Part shown: positions 25,582-35,800 of the stretch, piece by piece
Layout of the letters: each line of letters begins with the position of its first letter
Position numbering within the stretch: the first letter of the stretch is position 1
Source of the DNA: Chitinophagaceae bacterium UBA1931
GTDB taxonomy: Bacteria; Bacteroidota; Bacteroidia; Chitinophagales; Chitinophagaceae
Direction of reading: 5' to 3'
Assembly (NCBI GenBank): GCA_002337125.1
Contig: DDFJ01000004.1
Location: 2,159,889-2,223,888, forward strand
DNA: 64,000 nucleotides
Translations under genes and position numbers: made by a program
Notes under the pieces: generated by a model
Databases searched by the model: none
Seen by the model: the letters and a program-made list of their open reading frames with translations, nothing else
What the model was told of the DNA's origin: nothing

Positions 25582-26640
25582 ATGACTTCAGAAATAATCA
25601 GACTTACACAATTTTCACATGGTGGCGGTTGCGGTTGCAAAATAGCACCTGCAGTTCTTGAACAAATCTTACATTCAACAGAAACAACTGTTATTGATAA
25701 AAACCTTTTAGTAGGTAACAGCAGTAAAGATGATGCTGCGGTTTACGATCTTGGCAACGGTACAGCCATTGTTTCCACAACCGATTTCTTTATGCCGATT
25801 GTGGATGATGCATACGAGTTTGGAAAAATTGCATCTGCCAATTCAATCAGCGATGTATATGCTATGGGCGGAAAACCACTGATGGCAATTGCAGTACTTG
25901 GCTGGCCGGTAAACAAACTTCCCGCCGACCTTGCACAAAAAGTATTAGACGGTTCCAGAGCCATTTGCAATGAAGCAGGCATTCCTCTTGCCGGTGGTCA
26001 CAGCATTGACTCGCCAGAACCTTTTTTTGGTTTGGCAGTAACAGGTTTGGTTGATCTGAAACATCTCAAACAAAACAATACAGCACAGGAAGGAAATGTA
26101 TTGCTGCTTACCAAATCAATTGGTGTGGGCATTCTTACAACTGCGGGTAAAAGAAGTTTGCTGAAAGAAGAACACAAACGACTTGCCCCGGAACAAATGA
26201 TGAAGCTGAATAAAATTGGTGAAGAGCTGGGTAAGCTTGAGGCAGTAACTGCAATGACAGATGTAACCGGTTTTGGATTACTTGGTCATGCAATTGAAAT
26301 GACAGAAGGAAGTAATTTATCAGCTGAAATTTATTACAGCAAAATACCGTTCCTTGAAGCCGCAAAAGAATATGCTGCCCAACGCATCATGCCCGATGCA
26401 ACAGCAAGAAACTGGAGCAGCTACAGCAGTAAAGTAGCTTTTGGAGAAGGTGTTCCTGTTGCTGAAGCTTTTAACCTGTTGCCTGACCCACAGACAAACG
26501 GAGGAATTCTCATAGCTGTAAAAGCAGAAAAGCTTGCAGAAGTACAGGAATTACTGAATCGCTCAGGGCTTGGCGCATATACCGAGCCTCTTGGAAAACT
26601 TATACCCAAAACAGAAAAAGTAATACAGGTTTTACCCTGA
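25582..26640 (+). CDS. selD: Selenide, water dikinase (selenophosphate synthase)
   Basis: Makes selenophosphate from selenide and ATP. 352 residues from ATG 25582 (a TTG two codons earlier is less likely). The glycine-rich ATP-binding and catalytic segment is LTQFSHGGGCGCKI, with the essential C17 and K20 at the same positions as in E. coli SelD; it is a plain cysteine form with no selenocysteine. Further signatures are AVYDLGNGTAIVSTTDFFMP, ANSISDVYAMGGKPL, AGGHSIDSPEPFFG and TDVTGFGLLGHA. No selA or selB is seen here, and the operon partner is mnmH, so selenophosphate probably serves tRNA selenation (inference). Confidence 0.97.
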   Translation: MTSEIIRLTQFSHGGGCGCKIAPAVLEQILHSTETTVIDKNLLVGNSSKDDAAVYDLGNGTAIVSTTDFFMPIVDDAYEFGKIASANSISDVYAMGGKPLMAIAVLGWPVNKLPADLAQKVLDGSRAICNEAGIPLAGGHSIDSPEPFFGLAVTGLVDLKHLKQNNTAQEGNVLLLTKSIGVGILTTAGKRSLLKEEHKRLAPEQMMKLNKIGEELGKLEAVTAMTDVTGFGLLGHAIEMTEGSNLSAEIYYSKIPFLEAAKEYAAQRIMPDATARNWSSYSSKVAFGEGVPVAEAFNLLPDPQTNGGILIAVKAEKLAEVQELLNRSGLGAYTEPLGKLIPKTEKVIQVLP

Positions 26641-26706
26641 TAGCTTGTAAAACAAAATTGTAGTACATATATTAGTTGTGTTCTTTCACTCTTAAACACA
26701 CTTTTT

Positions 26707-27039
26707 ATGGACGAAAAAACTACATCATGGGTTAGTTATCTTTGGTGGGTAGGCTGGATTATTTCACTTGTTACAAGTAATAGTCTTAATCCAAGACCAT
26801 CTTTAATTGTTTTCCACTTAAGACAATCATTTGGTCTTTTGATTTTTCAATTGGCATTGTGGGTGCTTAATACAATGCTGATTTTTTCTTTCTCTTCGTT
26901 ATTCTTCGTAACCTGGATTTTAGGAATTGCTTTATTGGTTTTGTGGGTAATTGGCCTTATTGGTGCGTTTAACGGAGAAGAAAAACCGATTCCTGTTGTC
27001 GGTCCGCTCTTCCAGCAATGGTTCCAGTTTATTAAATAA
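26707..27039 (+). CDS. Small membrane protein (DUF4870/Tic20-like)
   Basis: A 110-residue protein with about three membrane helices (13-24, 43-64, 70-95). The pattern WVSYLWWVGWIISL, VFHLRQSFGLLIFQLALW and LGIALLVLWVIGLIGAFNGE followed by KPIPVVGPLFQQWF resembles the DUF4870/Tic20-like fold that is common next to housekeeping genes. No function is known. ATG start at 26707, 66 bases after selD. A hairpin terminator for this strand lies inside the 3' end of the convergent phhB gene. Confidence 0.78.
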   Translation: MDEKTTSWVSYLWWVGWIISLVTSNSLNPRPSLIVFHLRQSFGLLIFQLALWVLNTMLIFSFSSLFFVTWILGIALLVLWVIGLIGAFNGEEKPIPVVGPLFQQWFQFIK

Positions 27040-27059
27040 TTTTCGATACAGACTGATGA

Positions 27060-27290
27060 TTACAAAAGCTTGTTGATTTTTTCAGCAAGCTTTTTGTCTT
27101 TATCGGTAACAACATCACCGGCATCATGTGTGCTTAACCATATTTCAACCGTATTCCACACGTTGGTCCACAACGGATGATGATTCATTTTTTCAGCTTC
27201 CATCGCCACTCTTGTCATAAAAGCAAAAGCTTCTGAAAAATTGCTGAATTCAAATTTTCGGTATAGTTTGTTGTTGATTTCTGTCCACAT
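27060..27290 (-). CDS. phhB: Pterin-4a-carbinolamine dehydratase
   Basis: Dehydrates 4a-hydroxytetrahydrobiopterin so that the cofactor of phenylalanine hydroxylase can be recycled. A 76-residue protein, slightly shorter than usual because the N-terminal strand region is trimmed. The signature EKMNHHPLWTNVWNTVEI and then WLSTHDAGDVVTDKD holds the catalytic histidines and the terminal aspartate. Its partner phhA is at 3816. An inverted repeat at 27064-27094 spans its last codons and probably acts as the terminator of the convergent gene. ATG start at 27290. Confidence 0.93.
   Translation of the reverse strand: MWTEINNKLYRKFEFSNFSEAFAFMTRVAMEAEKMNHHPLWTNVWNTVEIWLSTHDAGDVVTDKDKKLAEKINKLL
27064..27097 (+). 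terminator. Terminator embedded in the phhB 3' coding end
   Basis: Arms AAAAGCTTGTTG (27064-27075) and CAGCAAGCTTTT (27083-27094) pair at 11 of 12 positions with a 7-base loop, followed by T. It is 25 bases after the membrane-protein stop on the plus strand and lies entirely in the last codons of phhB. Confidence 0.65.
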
Positions 27291-27324
27291 AACCCTGCTG
27301 TTTCATTTAGTTTAAAAAAGATGA

Positions 27325-27759
27325 TCAGAGAATCAGGTGTTGCTTGTTCTTAATTTTTTCATTGGTCAGTTCAACCACCAGCTGCACACCTGCAATGTTC
27401 CTGATGCCGGTCATTAAAGCTTTCTCTTCCTCTTCACCGGGCAAATCACCCTTGGTGAGCCAGAGATAATCGAGATGCTTAAACTCGGGTAAAAGATATT
27501 CTCCGTCGAATTGATTTTTATACAAATAGTAGGTGAGTGTTTTATTCGGTTCATTGTAATCGTACACTGAAAAAAAATACTGGCGGCTTTTTTTGTTCAA
27601 TATAATTTCAAGACTGTTGTTAATCCTGAAATCGAAACGCATACCCTGATTTACCTGCCACACAAACTGGTGACTTTCCAGCGGAGCCATGATACCCAGT
27701 AAACGGGTATCTTCAAAAAACTCCTCCACCAATGCCTCGTTGTCAATTTTCAGTTTCAT
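27325..27759 (-). CDS. IPExxxVDY family protein
   Basis: A 144-residue cytoplasmic protein of the Bacteroidota IPExxxVDY family, named for a motif that appears here as LPEFKHLDYLWL (about 95-106). Other family features are FVWQVNQGMRFDFRIN and YFFSVYDYNEPNKT, and the GEEEEKALMTGIRNI helix. The role is unknown; in many Bacteroidota its gene lies near pyk or fatty-acid genes, but here it is near phhB and an M28 peptidase. It is 18 bases downstream of the peptidase gene. ATG start at 27759. Confidence 0.8.
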   Translation of the reverse strand: MKLKIDNEALVEEFFEDTRLLGIMAPLESHQFVWQVNQGMRFDFRINNSLEIILNKKSRQYFFSVYDYNEPNKTLTYYLYKNQFDGEYLLPEFKHLDYLWLTKGDLPGEEEEKALMTGIRNIAGVQLVVELTNEKIKNKQHLIL

Positions 27760-27777
27760 CAGCTAAACAAAAAAAAT

Positions 27778-29415
27778 TTAAAACGTAATATCAAACTCCA
27801 GCTCGTCGTTACCACGCTTCACCTTCACTTTTGTTGCATCTCCTTTTTTGAATTTTGCCAAAGCCTGCATATAACTTTCCATGGAAGTAATTGCAAAATC
27901 GCCCAGCTTTATCACCACGTCACCGGTTTTAATGCCAGCTTTTTGTGCAGCACGTCCATCACTTACACCATCAACTTTTACACCGCTTCCGCTGAATGTA
28001 TAATCAGGCATAATACCCATGCTCACAGTAAATCTTGCAGATGTGGTTGTTTGCTGTTCCTTTGTTTTTGTGAAAGCCAGTTTAGGTTGCTTGCTGCTGC
28101 GTTCAATTACACGGCTGATGTATTTTACAATGATGAGTTCGCCCATGAAATTGATCTTATCATAATCATCACTTGGTTTGTGATAATCGTTGTGCAGACC
28201 GGTAAAGAAGAAAAGCACGGGAATATCTTTGCGATAGAATGATGTATGATCGCTTGGACCCGTACCGCTGCTGTCAACTTTAATTGTAAACACAGGTTTC
28301 TTTTCATTGAGCAATGTCCCCCATGCCGGAGATGTTCCAACACCACCAATTGTAATTGCTTTTGCAGAATCACTGTAACGACCAACCATATCCATGTTCA
28401 CCATGTAATTCACATCAGAAAAAGAAACCGTTGGATGATCGGTGTAATATTTTGATCCGTACAAACCAAGTTCTTCTCCACTGAAAGCAATCACCAGGTA
28501 ATTAAATGTTTTTGTTCCTTCCTTTTTTAATAATCTGCTCAGCTCAATTAATGCAGCTGTTCCGCTGGCATTGTCATCAGCACCATTATGAATAGCCGGT
28601 TCTCCGGTGTATCTTGAATTATGATCTTCACCATATCCTAAATGATCAAAGTGTGCGCCGATGATGATTGTTGTTGAAGCACTGTTATCAATATAACCCA
28701 CAACGTTGGTTCCTTTTCTTATCTTCTCTCCCTGGTCGGCTTTAAACTTCAAATCAAATGTATGTGCAGGGTCAGCAGCAATTTTATCAGCAATTCTTTT
28801 TTGCAGGTATACAACAGGAATAGTTGATAATGTTGACCTGTCTTTTCCATCATACTTCAGCATGGTTTCTTTTGTTCCGCTGTTGTAAATAAGTAATGCA
28901 GTAGCACCTTTTTTTGCAGCATCCTTTTCTTTGCTGCGGATTGCATTCATCAGATCAAAATGAGGGTTGCTTTCATTTTCCTGTAACAGATCCTTTAAAT
29001 CCCAGAACCATACATTTCCGCTTTCGTTCAGGTTGGGAGAGGAGGCGGCTTCAACAGTTCCATTAACACTCCAGCTGAAAACAAAGAAATCCTTTTCGGC
29101 TTTTAAATGTTCTTCGTCAAGAATAAAAAATGTGGTGGGAAGCATTTGCTTTCCTTCATTAATTTCAAACTGCTGCAGAAAAGAACCGTTATCGCCTTTG
29201 GGCAGCAAACCGTTTTTCTGAAACTGTTCAACAATGTACTGGTAAGCCAGCTCTTCACCTTTTGTACCGGTTCTTCTTCCTTCCAGTTTATCATCGGCCA
29301 AAAAGGTAACATGTGCAGTTATATTCTGTAAACTGAGTTTATCCTGTTTGTTTAACTTCTGTGCAGAAACACTGATGCTGATTAACGTAAGCAGCAAAAG
29401 AAAAAAAGACTTCAT
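27778..29415 (-). CDS. Secreted M28 peptidase with C-terminal PDZ domain
   Basis: A 545-residue exported zinc aminopeptidase (signal 1-19, ending SVSAQ). The M28 core has GAHFDHLGYG with the first zinc ligand, HNGADDNASGTAAL with the bridging aspartate, FSGEELGLYGSKYY with the catalytic Glu and its neighbour, MVNMDMVGR, and SDHTSFYRKDIPVLFFFTG with the last His ligand. A PA-like insert precedes the core. The last 90 residues form a PDZ domain (MGIMPDYTFSGSGVKV, AGIKTGDVVIKLGDF). M28-PDZ proteins are frequent in this phylum and are thought to act on periplasmic or extracellular peptides. ATG start at 29415. Confidence 0.93.
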   Translation of the reverse strand: MKSFFLLLLTLISISVSAQKLNKQDKLSLQNITAHVTFLADDKLEGRRTGTKGEELAYQYIVEQFQKNGLLPKGDNGSFLQQFEINEGKQMLPTTFFILDEEHLKAEKDFFVFSWSVNGTVEAASSPNLNESGNVWFWDLKDLLQENESNPHFDLMNAIRSKEKDAAKKGATALLIYNSGTKETMLKYDGKDRSTLSTIPVVYLQKRIADKIAADPAHTFDLKFKADQGEKIRKGTNVVGYIDNSASTTIIIGAHFDHLGYGEDHNSRYTGEPAIHNGADDNASGTAALIELSRLLKKEGTKTFNYLVIAFSGEELGLYGSKYYTDHPTVSFSDVNYMVNMDMVGRYSDSAKAITIGGVGTSPAWGTLLNEKKPVFTIKVDSSGTGPSDHTSFYRKDIPVLFFFTGLHNDYHKPSDDYDKINFMGELIIVKYISRVIERSSKQPKLAFTKTKEQQTTTSARFTVSMGIMPDYTFSGSGVKVDGVSDGRAAQKAGIKTGDVVIKLGDFAITSMESYMQALAKFKKGDATKVKVKRGNDELEFDITF

Positions 29416-29562
29416 GATGGAAATAGTGGTTAGTGATGGTCAAAGGTAAACACAAGCATTTTACCGCAACGTTTCTGTTTCGTGAAATTTGATGATTGTT
29501 TTACAATGTTTCCAAACTTCGTAAATGCACCCCGAATTTTGCGCCTAAATTTGCAACTCCTG

Positions 29563-31683
29563 ATGGCTGCAGATAAACTACATATTGCTTTAGTCGGTAA
29601 CCCTAACAGTGGTAAGACCTCTTTGTTTAATACACTTACCGGACTTAACCAGAAAGTGGGGAATTTTCCCGGTGTAACGGTTGATAAGAAAACAGGCGAC
29701 AGCCGGCTTTCTGATACGCTTGTTGCGGAGCTGATTGATTTGCCCGGCAGCTACAGCCTGTACCCTCGTCGGGCTGACGAATGGGTAAGCTATAAAGTAC
29801 TGATGAACCAGGATGAAGATGTGAAGCCGGATGTGTTGCTGGTTGTGGCCGATGCAAGTACGCTGAAACGTAACCTGCTGTTTGTATCGCAGATTATTGA
29901 TTTAAAAATTCCGGTTGTTCTTGCTCTCACCATGATGGACGTTGCTAAGAAAAAAGAGATTTCCATCGATATAAAATCGCTTGCAAGAGAGCTGGGCATA
30001 CCTGTTGTGCCGGTAAACCCCAGGAAGAACAAAGGAATTGTGCAGTTGAAAAAAGCGCTGGAAGAAACTGCACAGAAATTATATCGTCCGCCTGCATTTG
30101 ATTTTATTCCCAACAAAGCACTTGCTGCCGATGCAGTAACAGAAGTAAAAGAATTGCTTCCGCACCTGAGCGATTATGCGGCTGTTCATCATCTCATCAA
30201 CCACGAATCGTTTAAGCTGGACAATCAGATGCAGAACAGTATTGAAGAGATTGAACAGAAACACAACGTTCAGCATACACGTTTGCAGGCCGAAGAAATT
30301 ATGCAGCGCTACCAGCGCATTAAACAAATTGTGCAGACCTCCATTACAGAAACATCTCCTGTAAAAAAACAACTCATTGCTGAAAAGCTGGATAAAGTAC
30401 TGCTGCACAAATTTTGGGGTTATGCTATTTTAATAACTGTGCTCTTTCTCTTATTCCAGAGCATTTTTATTATTGCGCAGTATCCCATGGATATGATTGA
30501 ACTGTTTTTTGTAAAAACATCCAACTGGTTCAGCAGCTGGTTGCCACAAAACCTGTTGACTGATTTATTCATCAATGGTGTGCTTGCAGGACTCAGCGGC
30601 ATCTTTGTTTTTGTACCACAAATCATGATTCTCTTCGGGTTAATCACCATACTCGAAGAAACAGGTTATATGGCCCGCATTGGTTTTCTTACAGATAAAA
30701 TCATGCGTAAGGTTGGATTGAACGGAAAAAGTGTAATGCCCATGATCAGCGGATTTGCATGTGCAGTTCCTGCGATCATGAGTGTAAGGAATATCGAAAA
30801 CCAGAAAGAGCGTTTGCTCACCATTCTCATTACACCATTAATGAGCTGCAGTGCAAGACTTCCTGTTTATACGATTCTTATTGCATTAGTGATTCCACAT
30901 AAATTAATCCTTGGCTTCCTGAGTTTACAGGGATTAGTGATGATGGGACTTTACCTGCTCAGCCTGGTTATTGCCTTGATTGTTTCTTTCGTTGCCAAAC
31001 GTTTTATTCACATCAAAGAAAAAAGTTTCTTCATACTTGAGCTCCCGCTTTACCGTCATCCACGTTATAAAAACGTATTGCTGATGATGATTGAAAAAGC
31101 AAAGATTTTTGTGTTTGATGCTGGCAAGGTTATCATGATAATCAGTCTGCTGCTCTGGGTACTTAGTTCGTACGGACCAAAGGAAAACATGCATGCTGTA
31201 ACACAGAAATACGAACAGCTTATTGCAGCCAATCCATCACAACAACATACACTCGAAAAAGAAAAGCAGGCAGCACTGCTGCAGAATTCGTATGCAGGTG
31301 TAATGGGAAAATATATTGAACCAGCAATTCGTCCGTTGGGGTATGACTGGAAGATTGGTATTGCATTGATTACATCTTTTGCAGCAAGAGAAGTGTTTGT
31401 GGGAACGATGGCAACGCTTTATTCTGTTGATAGTGATGGTGGCGATGAACAAACATTAAGGCAGAAAATGCACGCAGCAGTAAAACCCGATGGTACAAAA
31501 GTTTACACACTTGCAACCGGCATATCGTTATTATTATTTTACCTTCTTGCCATGCAATGTATGAGTACGCTTGCAGTAGTGAAGCGTGAAACAAAAAGCT
31601 GGAAATGGCCGGTGATTATGCTGACATATATGACCGGGCTTGCTTATTTGCTGAGTTTAATTGCATACCAGGTGCTGAAGTAA
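29563..31683 (+). CDS. feoB: Ferrous iron transport protein B
   Basis: GTP-gated ferrous iron permease of the inner membrane, 706 residues from ATG 29563 (MAADKLHIALVGNPNSGK). G1 is GNPNSGKT (12-19), G2/G3 follow as VTVDKKTG and IDLPGSYSL, and G4 appears as LTMMDVA, a deviation from the NKxD consensus that is usual for FeoB. The membrane part has two Gate motifs, including GKSVMPMISGFACAVPAIMS with the conserved cysteine and the later TPLMSCSARLPVYTIL. The open frame continues upstream to 29482, but there is a -7 box (TAAATTTG at 29546-29553) inside it. feoA is 15 kb away. Confidence 0.96.
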   Translation: MAADKLHIALVGNPNSGKTSLFNTLTGLNQKVGNFPGVTVDKKTGDSRLSDTLVAELIDLPGSYSLYPRRADEWVSYKVLMNQDEDVKPDVLLVVADASTLKRNLLFVSQIIDLKIPVVLALTMMDVAKKKEISIDIKSLARELGIPVVPVNPRKNKGIVQLKKALEETAQKLYRPPAFDFIPNKALAADAVTEVKELLPHLSDYAAVHHLINHESFKLDNQMQNSIEEIEQKHNVQHTRLQAEEIMQRYQRIKQIVQTSITETSPVKKQLIAEKLDKVLLHKFWGYAILITVLFLLFQSIFIIAQYPMDMIELFFVKTSNWFSSWLPQNLLTDLFINGVLAGLSGIFVFVPQIMILFGLITILEETGYMARIGFLTDKIMRKVGLNGKSVMPMISGFACAVPAIMSVRNIENQKERLLTILITPLMSCSARLPVYTILIALVIPHKLILGFLSLQGLVMMGLYLLSLVIALIVSFVAKRFIHIKEKSFFILELPLYRHPRYKNVLLMMIEKAKIFVFDAGKVIMIISLLLWVLSSYGPKENMHAVTQKYEQLIAANPSQQHTLEKEKQAALLQNSYAGVMGKYIEPAIRPLGYDWKIGIALITSFAAREVFVGTMATLYSVDSDGGDEQTLRQKMHAAVKPDGTKVYTLATGISLLLFYLLAMQCMSTLAVVKRETKSWKWPVIMLTYMTGLAYLLSLIAYQVLK

Positions 31684-31692
31684 AATACAGGG

Positions 31693-32073
31693 CTATATCA
31701 ATCTATTTTTTTCTGCATACACCAGGATAAACTGCTTAAACAGCTTTTCTTTTTCTTCCTCTTTCATTTGTGGCAAACGCTGAAGTTGCTTGTAGTGAGG
31801 CCAGCCGGTATCTTCCACCCACATCAGTTCGTAATAACGTGCAGGCACAAGAATCGTAGAGATGGCCATCTGAATTAATTCAGCTTTTTCTTTATCAGAA
31901 AATTGTTTTGGGGGAAGACCTGATTCACGGATGCCAATGAACAACAACACATCATTTAAGCTGCTATTATCGCCCAGCTTTGATGCAAGTTTCTGCAAAA
32001 GTTCAGGCCAGTGTAATTCTATGTCTGCAGCAGTGATCACAACACAAAAATAGAAAGGTACCGCAGCCGGCAT
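31693..32073 (-). CDS. Conserved hypothetical protein
   Basis: A 126-residue soluble protein of a family I recognise only as conserved in Bacteroidota: LHWPELLQKLASKLG, SLNDVLLFIGIRESG, FSDKEKAELIQMAISTIL, YYELMWVEDTGWPHYKQLQ and a helical end (EEEKEKLFKQFILVYAEK). The first 15 residues (MPAAVPFYFCVVITAAD) look unlike the rest and may not be translated; the protein may begin nearer to residue 14 with a non-ATG codon. No enzyme motif is seen. It is convergent with feoB with a 9-base gap. Confidence 0.72.
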   Translation of the reverse strand: MPAAVPFYFCVVITAADIELHWPELLQKLASKLGDNSSLNDVLLFIGIRESGLPPKQFSDKEKAELIQMAISTILVPARYYELMWVEDTGWPHYKQLQRLPQMKEEEKEKLFKQFILVYAEKNRLI

Positions 32074-32094
32074 GCTGACTGTAAGCAGTTTCCG

Positions 32095-32823
32095 TTATGA
32101 GAGTAATTTTTTCCGTTGCCACGAAAGGACTCTAACCCCAGGAGAATAATGTACATAATCAGGAGTCTGTGATGACAGGTCTAGTTGCCCGAAATTGTAC
32201 CGAAGCTTTAAATGATCAAGCTCTGCAAACCTGATTTCCCATTCAAGGTGATGAATATCGTAATAATAAAACCCGTTGTCTTTTTTTAAATACAACCGGT
32301 ATCTTTCTGTCAACCATTTATCGAGTTCTGATTTTTGGTCGTTTATTTTGCCTGTTTGGAATTTAGCCGAAAAGAAAAAATTCTTTTCATGATTTTCAGA
32401 AGCATATGCACTGCCGAACCTTTTCATAAATGCCCTTTCATAAGGAAGTCCGGATAAAACCTTGGCGATTATTACAGATAACTTTTTTTCTGCTTCAATG
32501 CTCAGGAAATAAACACCTGGTTTTCCATTATTATTGACATACGTCCTGACATTTATTTCGTAAAAATCTGAAACAGTTTGTATTGAAGGAAGAAACCTCA
32601 GATGAATTTTCTGCATTGTAAACGCAACAAGCGATATATAGTATTCCCCGTTATAATCATCAAGCTTCAATTCACATGGAACCAGTTTTCGTAGTTCATC
32701 AAACGGAACTTTCCAATGAAGAAACAATGCATTATTCCATTCCTGGTAATAAACCCAGTTAATACCTGGAATTTTCCAAGGTCGGTGCTTGGTACTATTT
32801 AAAAGGTCGCTGATTCCGGGCAT
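32095..32823 (-). CDS. DUF2071 (YqjF-like) protein
   Basis: A 242-residue cytoplasmic protein matching DUF2071/YqjF: WVYYQEWNNALFLHWKVPFD, LRKLVPCELKLDDYNGEYYI, VNVRTYVNNNGKPGVYFLSIEA-like strand order (here INVRTYVNNN and GVYFLSIEAE) and a C-terminal PDYVHYSPGVRVLSW. The fold resembles the acetoacetate decarboxylase-like superfamily, but catalytic residues are not preserved in YqjF proteins, and function is unknown. It is 39 bases downstream of the SNF2 helicase gene on the same strand and 21 bases upstream of the small conserved gene, so these may be co-transcribed. Confidence 0.82.
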   Translation of the reverse strand: MPGISDLLNSTKHRPWKIPGINWVYYQEWNNALFLHWKVPFDELRKLVPCELKLDDYNGEYYISLVAFTMQKIHLRFLPSIQTVSDFYEINVRTYVNNNGKPGVYFLSIEAEKKLSVIIAKVLSGLPYERAFMKRFGSAYASENHEKNFFFSAKFQTGKINDQKSELDKWLTERYRLYLKKDNGFYYYDIHHLEWEIRFAELDHLKLRYNFGQLDLSSQTPDYVHYSPGVRVLSWQRKKLLS

Positions 32824-32862
32824 GCTAATAAAAAAGCATTCATCTGCATTTGTACTAAACTT

Positions 32863-35800
32863 CTAACTAAACAAATACTCCACATCTTCTCTTGAAAGAC
32901 TCTTTACAAAACCATTATCATCGGCAATCAGGTCTTTCGCCAGAGATCGTTTACGTTCCTGCAGTTGCAGAATTTTATCTTCAATCGTGTCTTTACAAAT
33001 CATGCGGTACGCAAAGATGTTGTTGGTTTGGCCAATACGGTGTGTACGGTCAATAGCCTGTTGCTCAACAGCAGGATTCCACCACGGATCAACAATATAC
33101 ACATAGTCAGCAGCAGTAAGGTTTAAACCCACGCCACCGGCTTTAAGTGAAATCAGAAACACACGAACTTCTTCATTACTCTGGAATTCCCTCACCGCTT
33201 TTTCACGATCAGCAGCCGAAGTGCTTCCATCAAAATAAACAAACGGAATATTTTCAGCGATCAATTTTTCTTTGATCAATGCAAGCATACCGAGAAACTG
33301 CGAAAACACCAGCGCTTTATGTTCGCCCATATTTTCTTCCAGCTCTCTTGTAATTTCATCCAGCTTGATAGAGTGATTCGGAAGTTTTTCCGTTTCATTT
33401 AAAATAGCAGGGGAATCACATATCTGGCGAAGCTTCATTAATCCCTGTAAGATAGTAAGCTGCGATTGACCAATACCCACTTCATCAATTGTTCCAAGAA
33501 TTTTAGAACGGTATTCGTTCCTGTATGCTTCATAAATGCGGCGCTGATCATCCTCCATTTCACAATAAAGAATGGTTTCTGTTTTTTCGGGCAGATCTTT
33601 TGCAACCTGTTCTTTTGTACGACGAAGAATAAACGGAAACAGTAGTTTACGTAAATGATCTTTCTGTTCCTTTTCACCAAACTTATCAATAGGTGTTGCA
33701 AAATCATTCCTGAAATGCTCCACTGTACCAAGCATGCCCGGGTTAAGGAAATTCATTTGTGCATACACATCAAACGTGTTGTTCTGCAACGGCGTACCAC
33801 TCATACACAAACGATGAGAGCTCTTGAGCAAACAGGCAGCTTTTGCAACCTTGCTGTTTGGATTTTTGATCGCCTGGCTTTCATCCAATACAACACAATC
33901 AAAATTCTGCTCTGTCAGTAATTTAATATCACTCCGCAAGGTTCCGTATGTGGTGATGATGACATTGAACTTGTTGAAAAAATCTTTATCTCTTGTACGC
34001 TGTGCACCATGATGTATATGATAAGTAAGCGCTGGTGTGAATTTTTTAATTTCATTTTCCCAGTTGTACATCAACGTTGTCGGGCAAGCAACTAGCGCTT
34101 TGAGCTTACCGCCTTTTTCACGCAGATGATGAAGAAAGGCCAATGCCTGAACTGTTTTACCCAAACCCATATCATCAGCCAAAATTCCACCCCAGCCAAC
34201 ATCACTTAAGAAGTTAAGCCAGTGAAACCCGCTTTCCTGGTAAGGACGAAGTATATGTGCAAGATGCTGAGGAGGATCAACTTTACGGATATGCTTAAAC
34301 TCCCTCAGCTTTTCATATTTTTCTTCAAGCTGAATCATGAGTTCAGTTTCATCCCTGTTCTCATAGAGTTCATCAATAACACTGATGTGATACTTTGATA
34401 AACGCAGTTTATCGTGTTTGTTTTCACCGACACGAAACAGCATTGAATATCGCTTGATCCATTCTTCCGGAAGCACACCAAGTGTACCATCACTCAAATG
34501 CACCAGTGTCTGTTTATTCGCCAATGCTTTCTTTACTTCAGCAATACTCACCGTCTGATCACCAAACACTACATTTACTTTTGCATCAAACCAATCTACT
34601 CCATTACTGATGTAAATCTGTGTTTTTGGTTTCGATGTATTAAAGCGGAAATTCTTCAGCACTTCCCATCCTTCAACAGGAACTTTCATTTCCTTCATTG
34701 CATCAACAAACAAAAAGAACCAGTTGTTCTTTAATACTTCTGCGCCTTTTAATGCAAGCTGTGTTCCGCCTTCGGGTTTTACAAACTGTGAATGCAGTTT
34801 CTCCACCTTCGAAACAAACTCGTTTTCTTTATCCCTGTTACGGTTTACAATCACAAGCCCATCTTCACCGGGAAGAATAATTTCATCTTTATCATTTGGT
34901 CGAACCTTGTATCCTTTGTAGCTGAATGTCGGGATCATAACAAGGTATTCTCCACGTTCCTGCAGCTGCAGTGTTACATCAGGTTCGCCTGATTTTACTT
35001 CCTTTATTAAAGCTTTATCAAACTCAACATGATAATCTCTTGCAATGCGCAATGCTTCTTTTTCGAGAAAAGTAGTTAAATCACTGTTTGTGATTAAGCG
35101 ATTATTGTTGTTAAAAAAATCAATGGCATGCTGCGCATCTTCCTGCTTATCCCATGTTCTTGCTTCACCATTCAACAAAAAAATGAGCGGACTGTTCCAG
35201 TCGTTATCATGTACATCTAACGCCGCACCGTTGATTTTTACTTTGCAACTCCATTCCCATTTGTTCTTGTATGGCTTCAGTTCAAAGTATGGCTTTAGAA
35301 ATGTTCCGGTAGTTGAAACAGGTAGCAGGTTTTTTGTTTTGAATTCTTTGCCTTTAGGCAGCAACAAAACAGGTGCACTTGTTTCTGCAAATAACTTTTG
35401 AATACGTGGAAGAAGATATTCAAGCATTAATGTTTTCGTATCGTCGGGTAAATCATCTTCCTCCTGGTGAATAATGTTTTCCCATATACCACTGAAGGGA
35501 GAATTGCGGTTAACAAATTTGCTGATCTCTGCAGGCTGTAACCGGCGCAGCATCTGCAGTAATAATTTATCGCTTTCAATTAATCCTTCCGTTTCAATAA
35601 ACTTGGTTACATCAAGTTTTTCAACAGCACCTACAAATTCACTTTCATCATCATTTACTTCACCTTTCACCACATCAATTGTAAACCATGGAAATTGTTT
35701 GGCATTATTGTTTAGCACAATACCCAGTCGTACACTTTGCTTTGCTTCTGGTTGCTCAACAATTGTTTCCTGCTGCGTTGTAGTTGTAACAGCAACTGCA

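Noticed and set aside
25582..25650. Possible selenocysteine in SelD
   Set aside because: The catalytic codon encodes cysteine (TGC), with no in-frame TGA and no SECIS-like hairpin needed.
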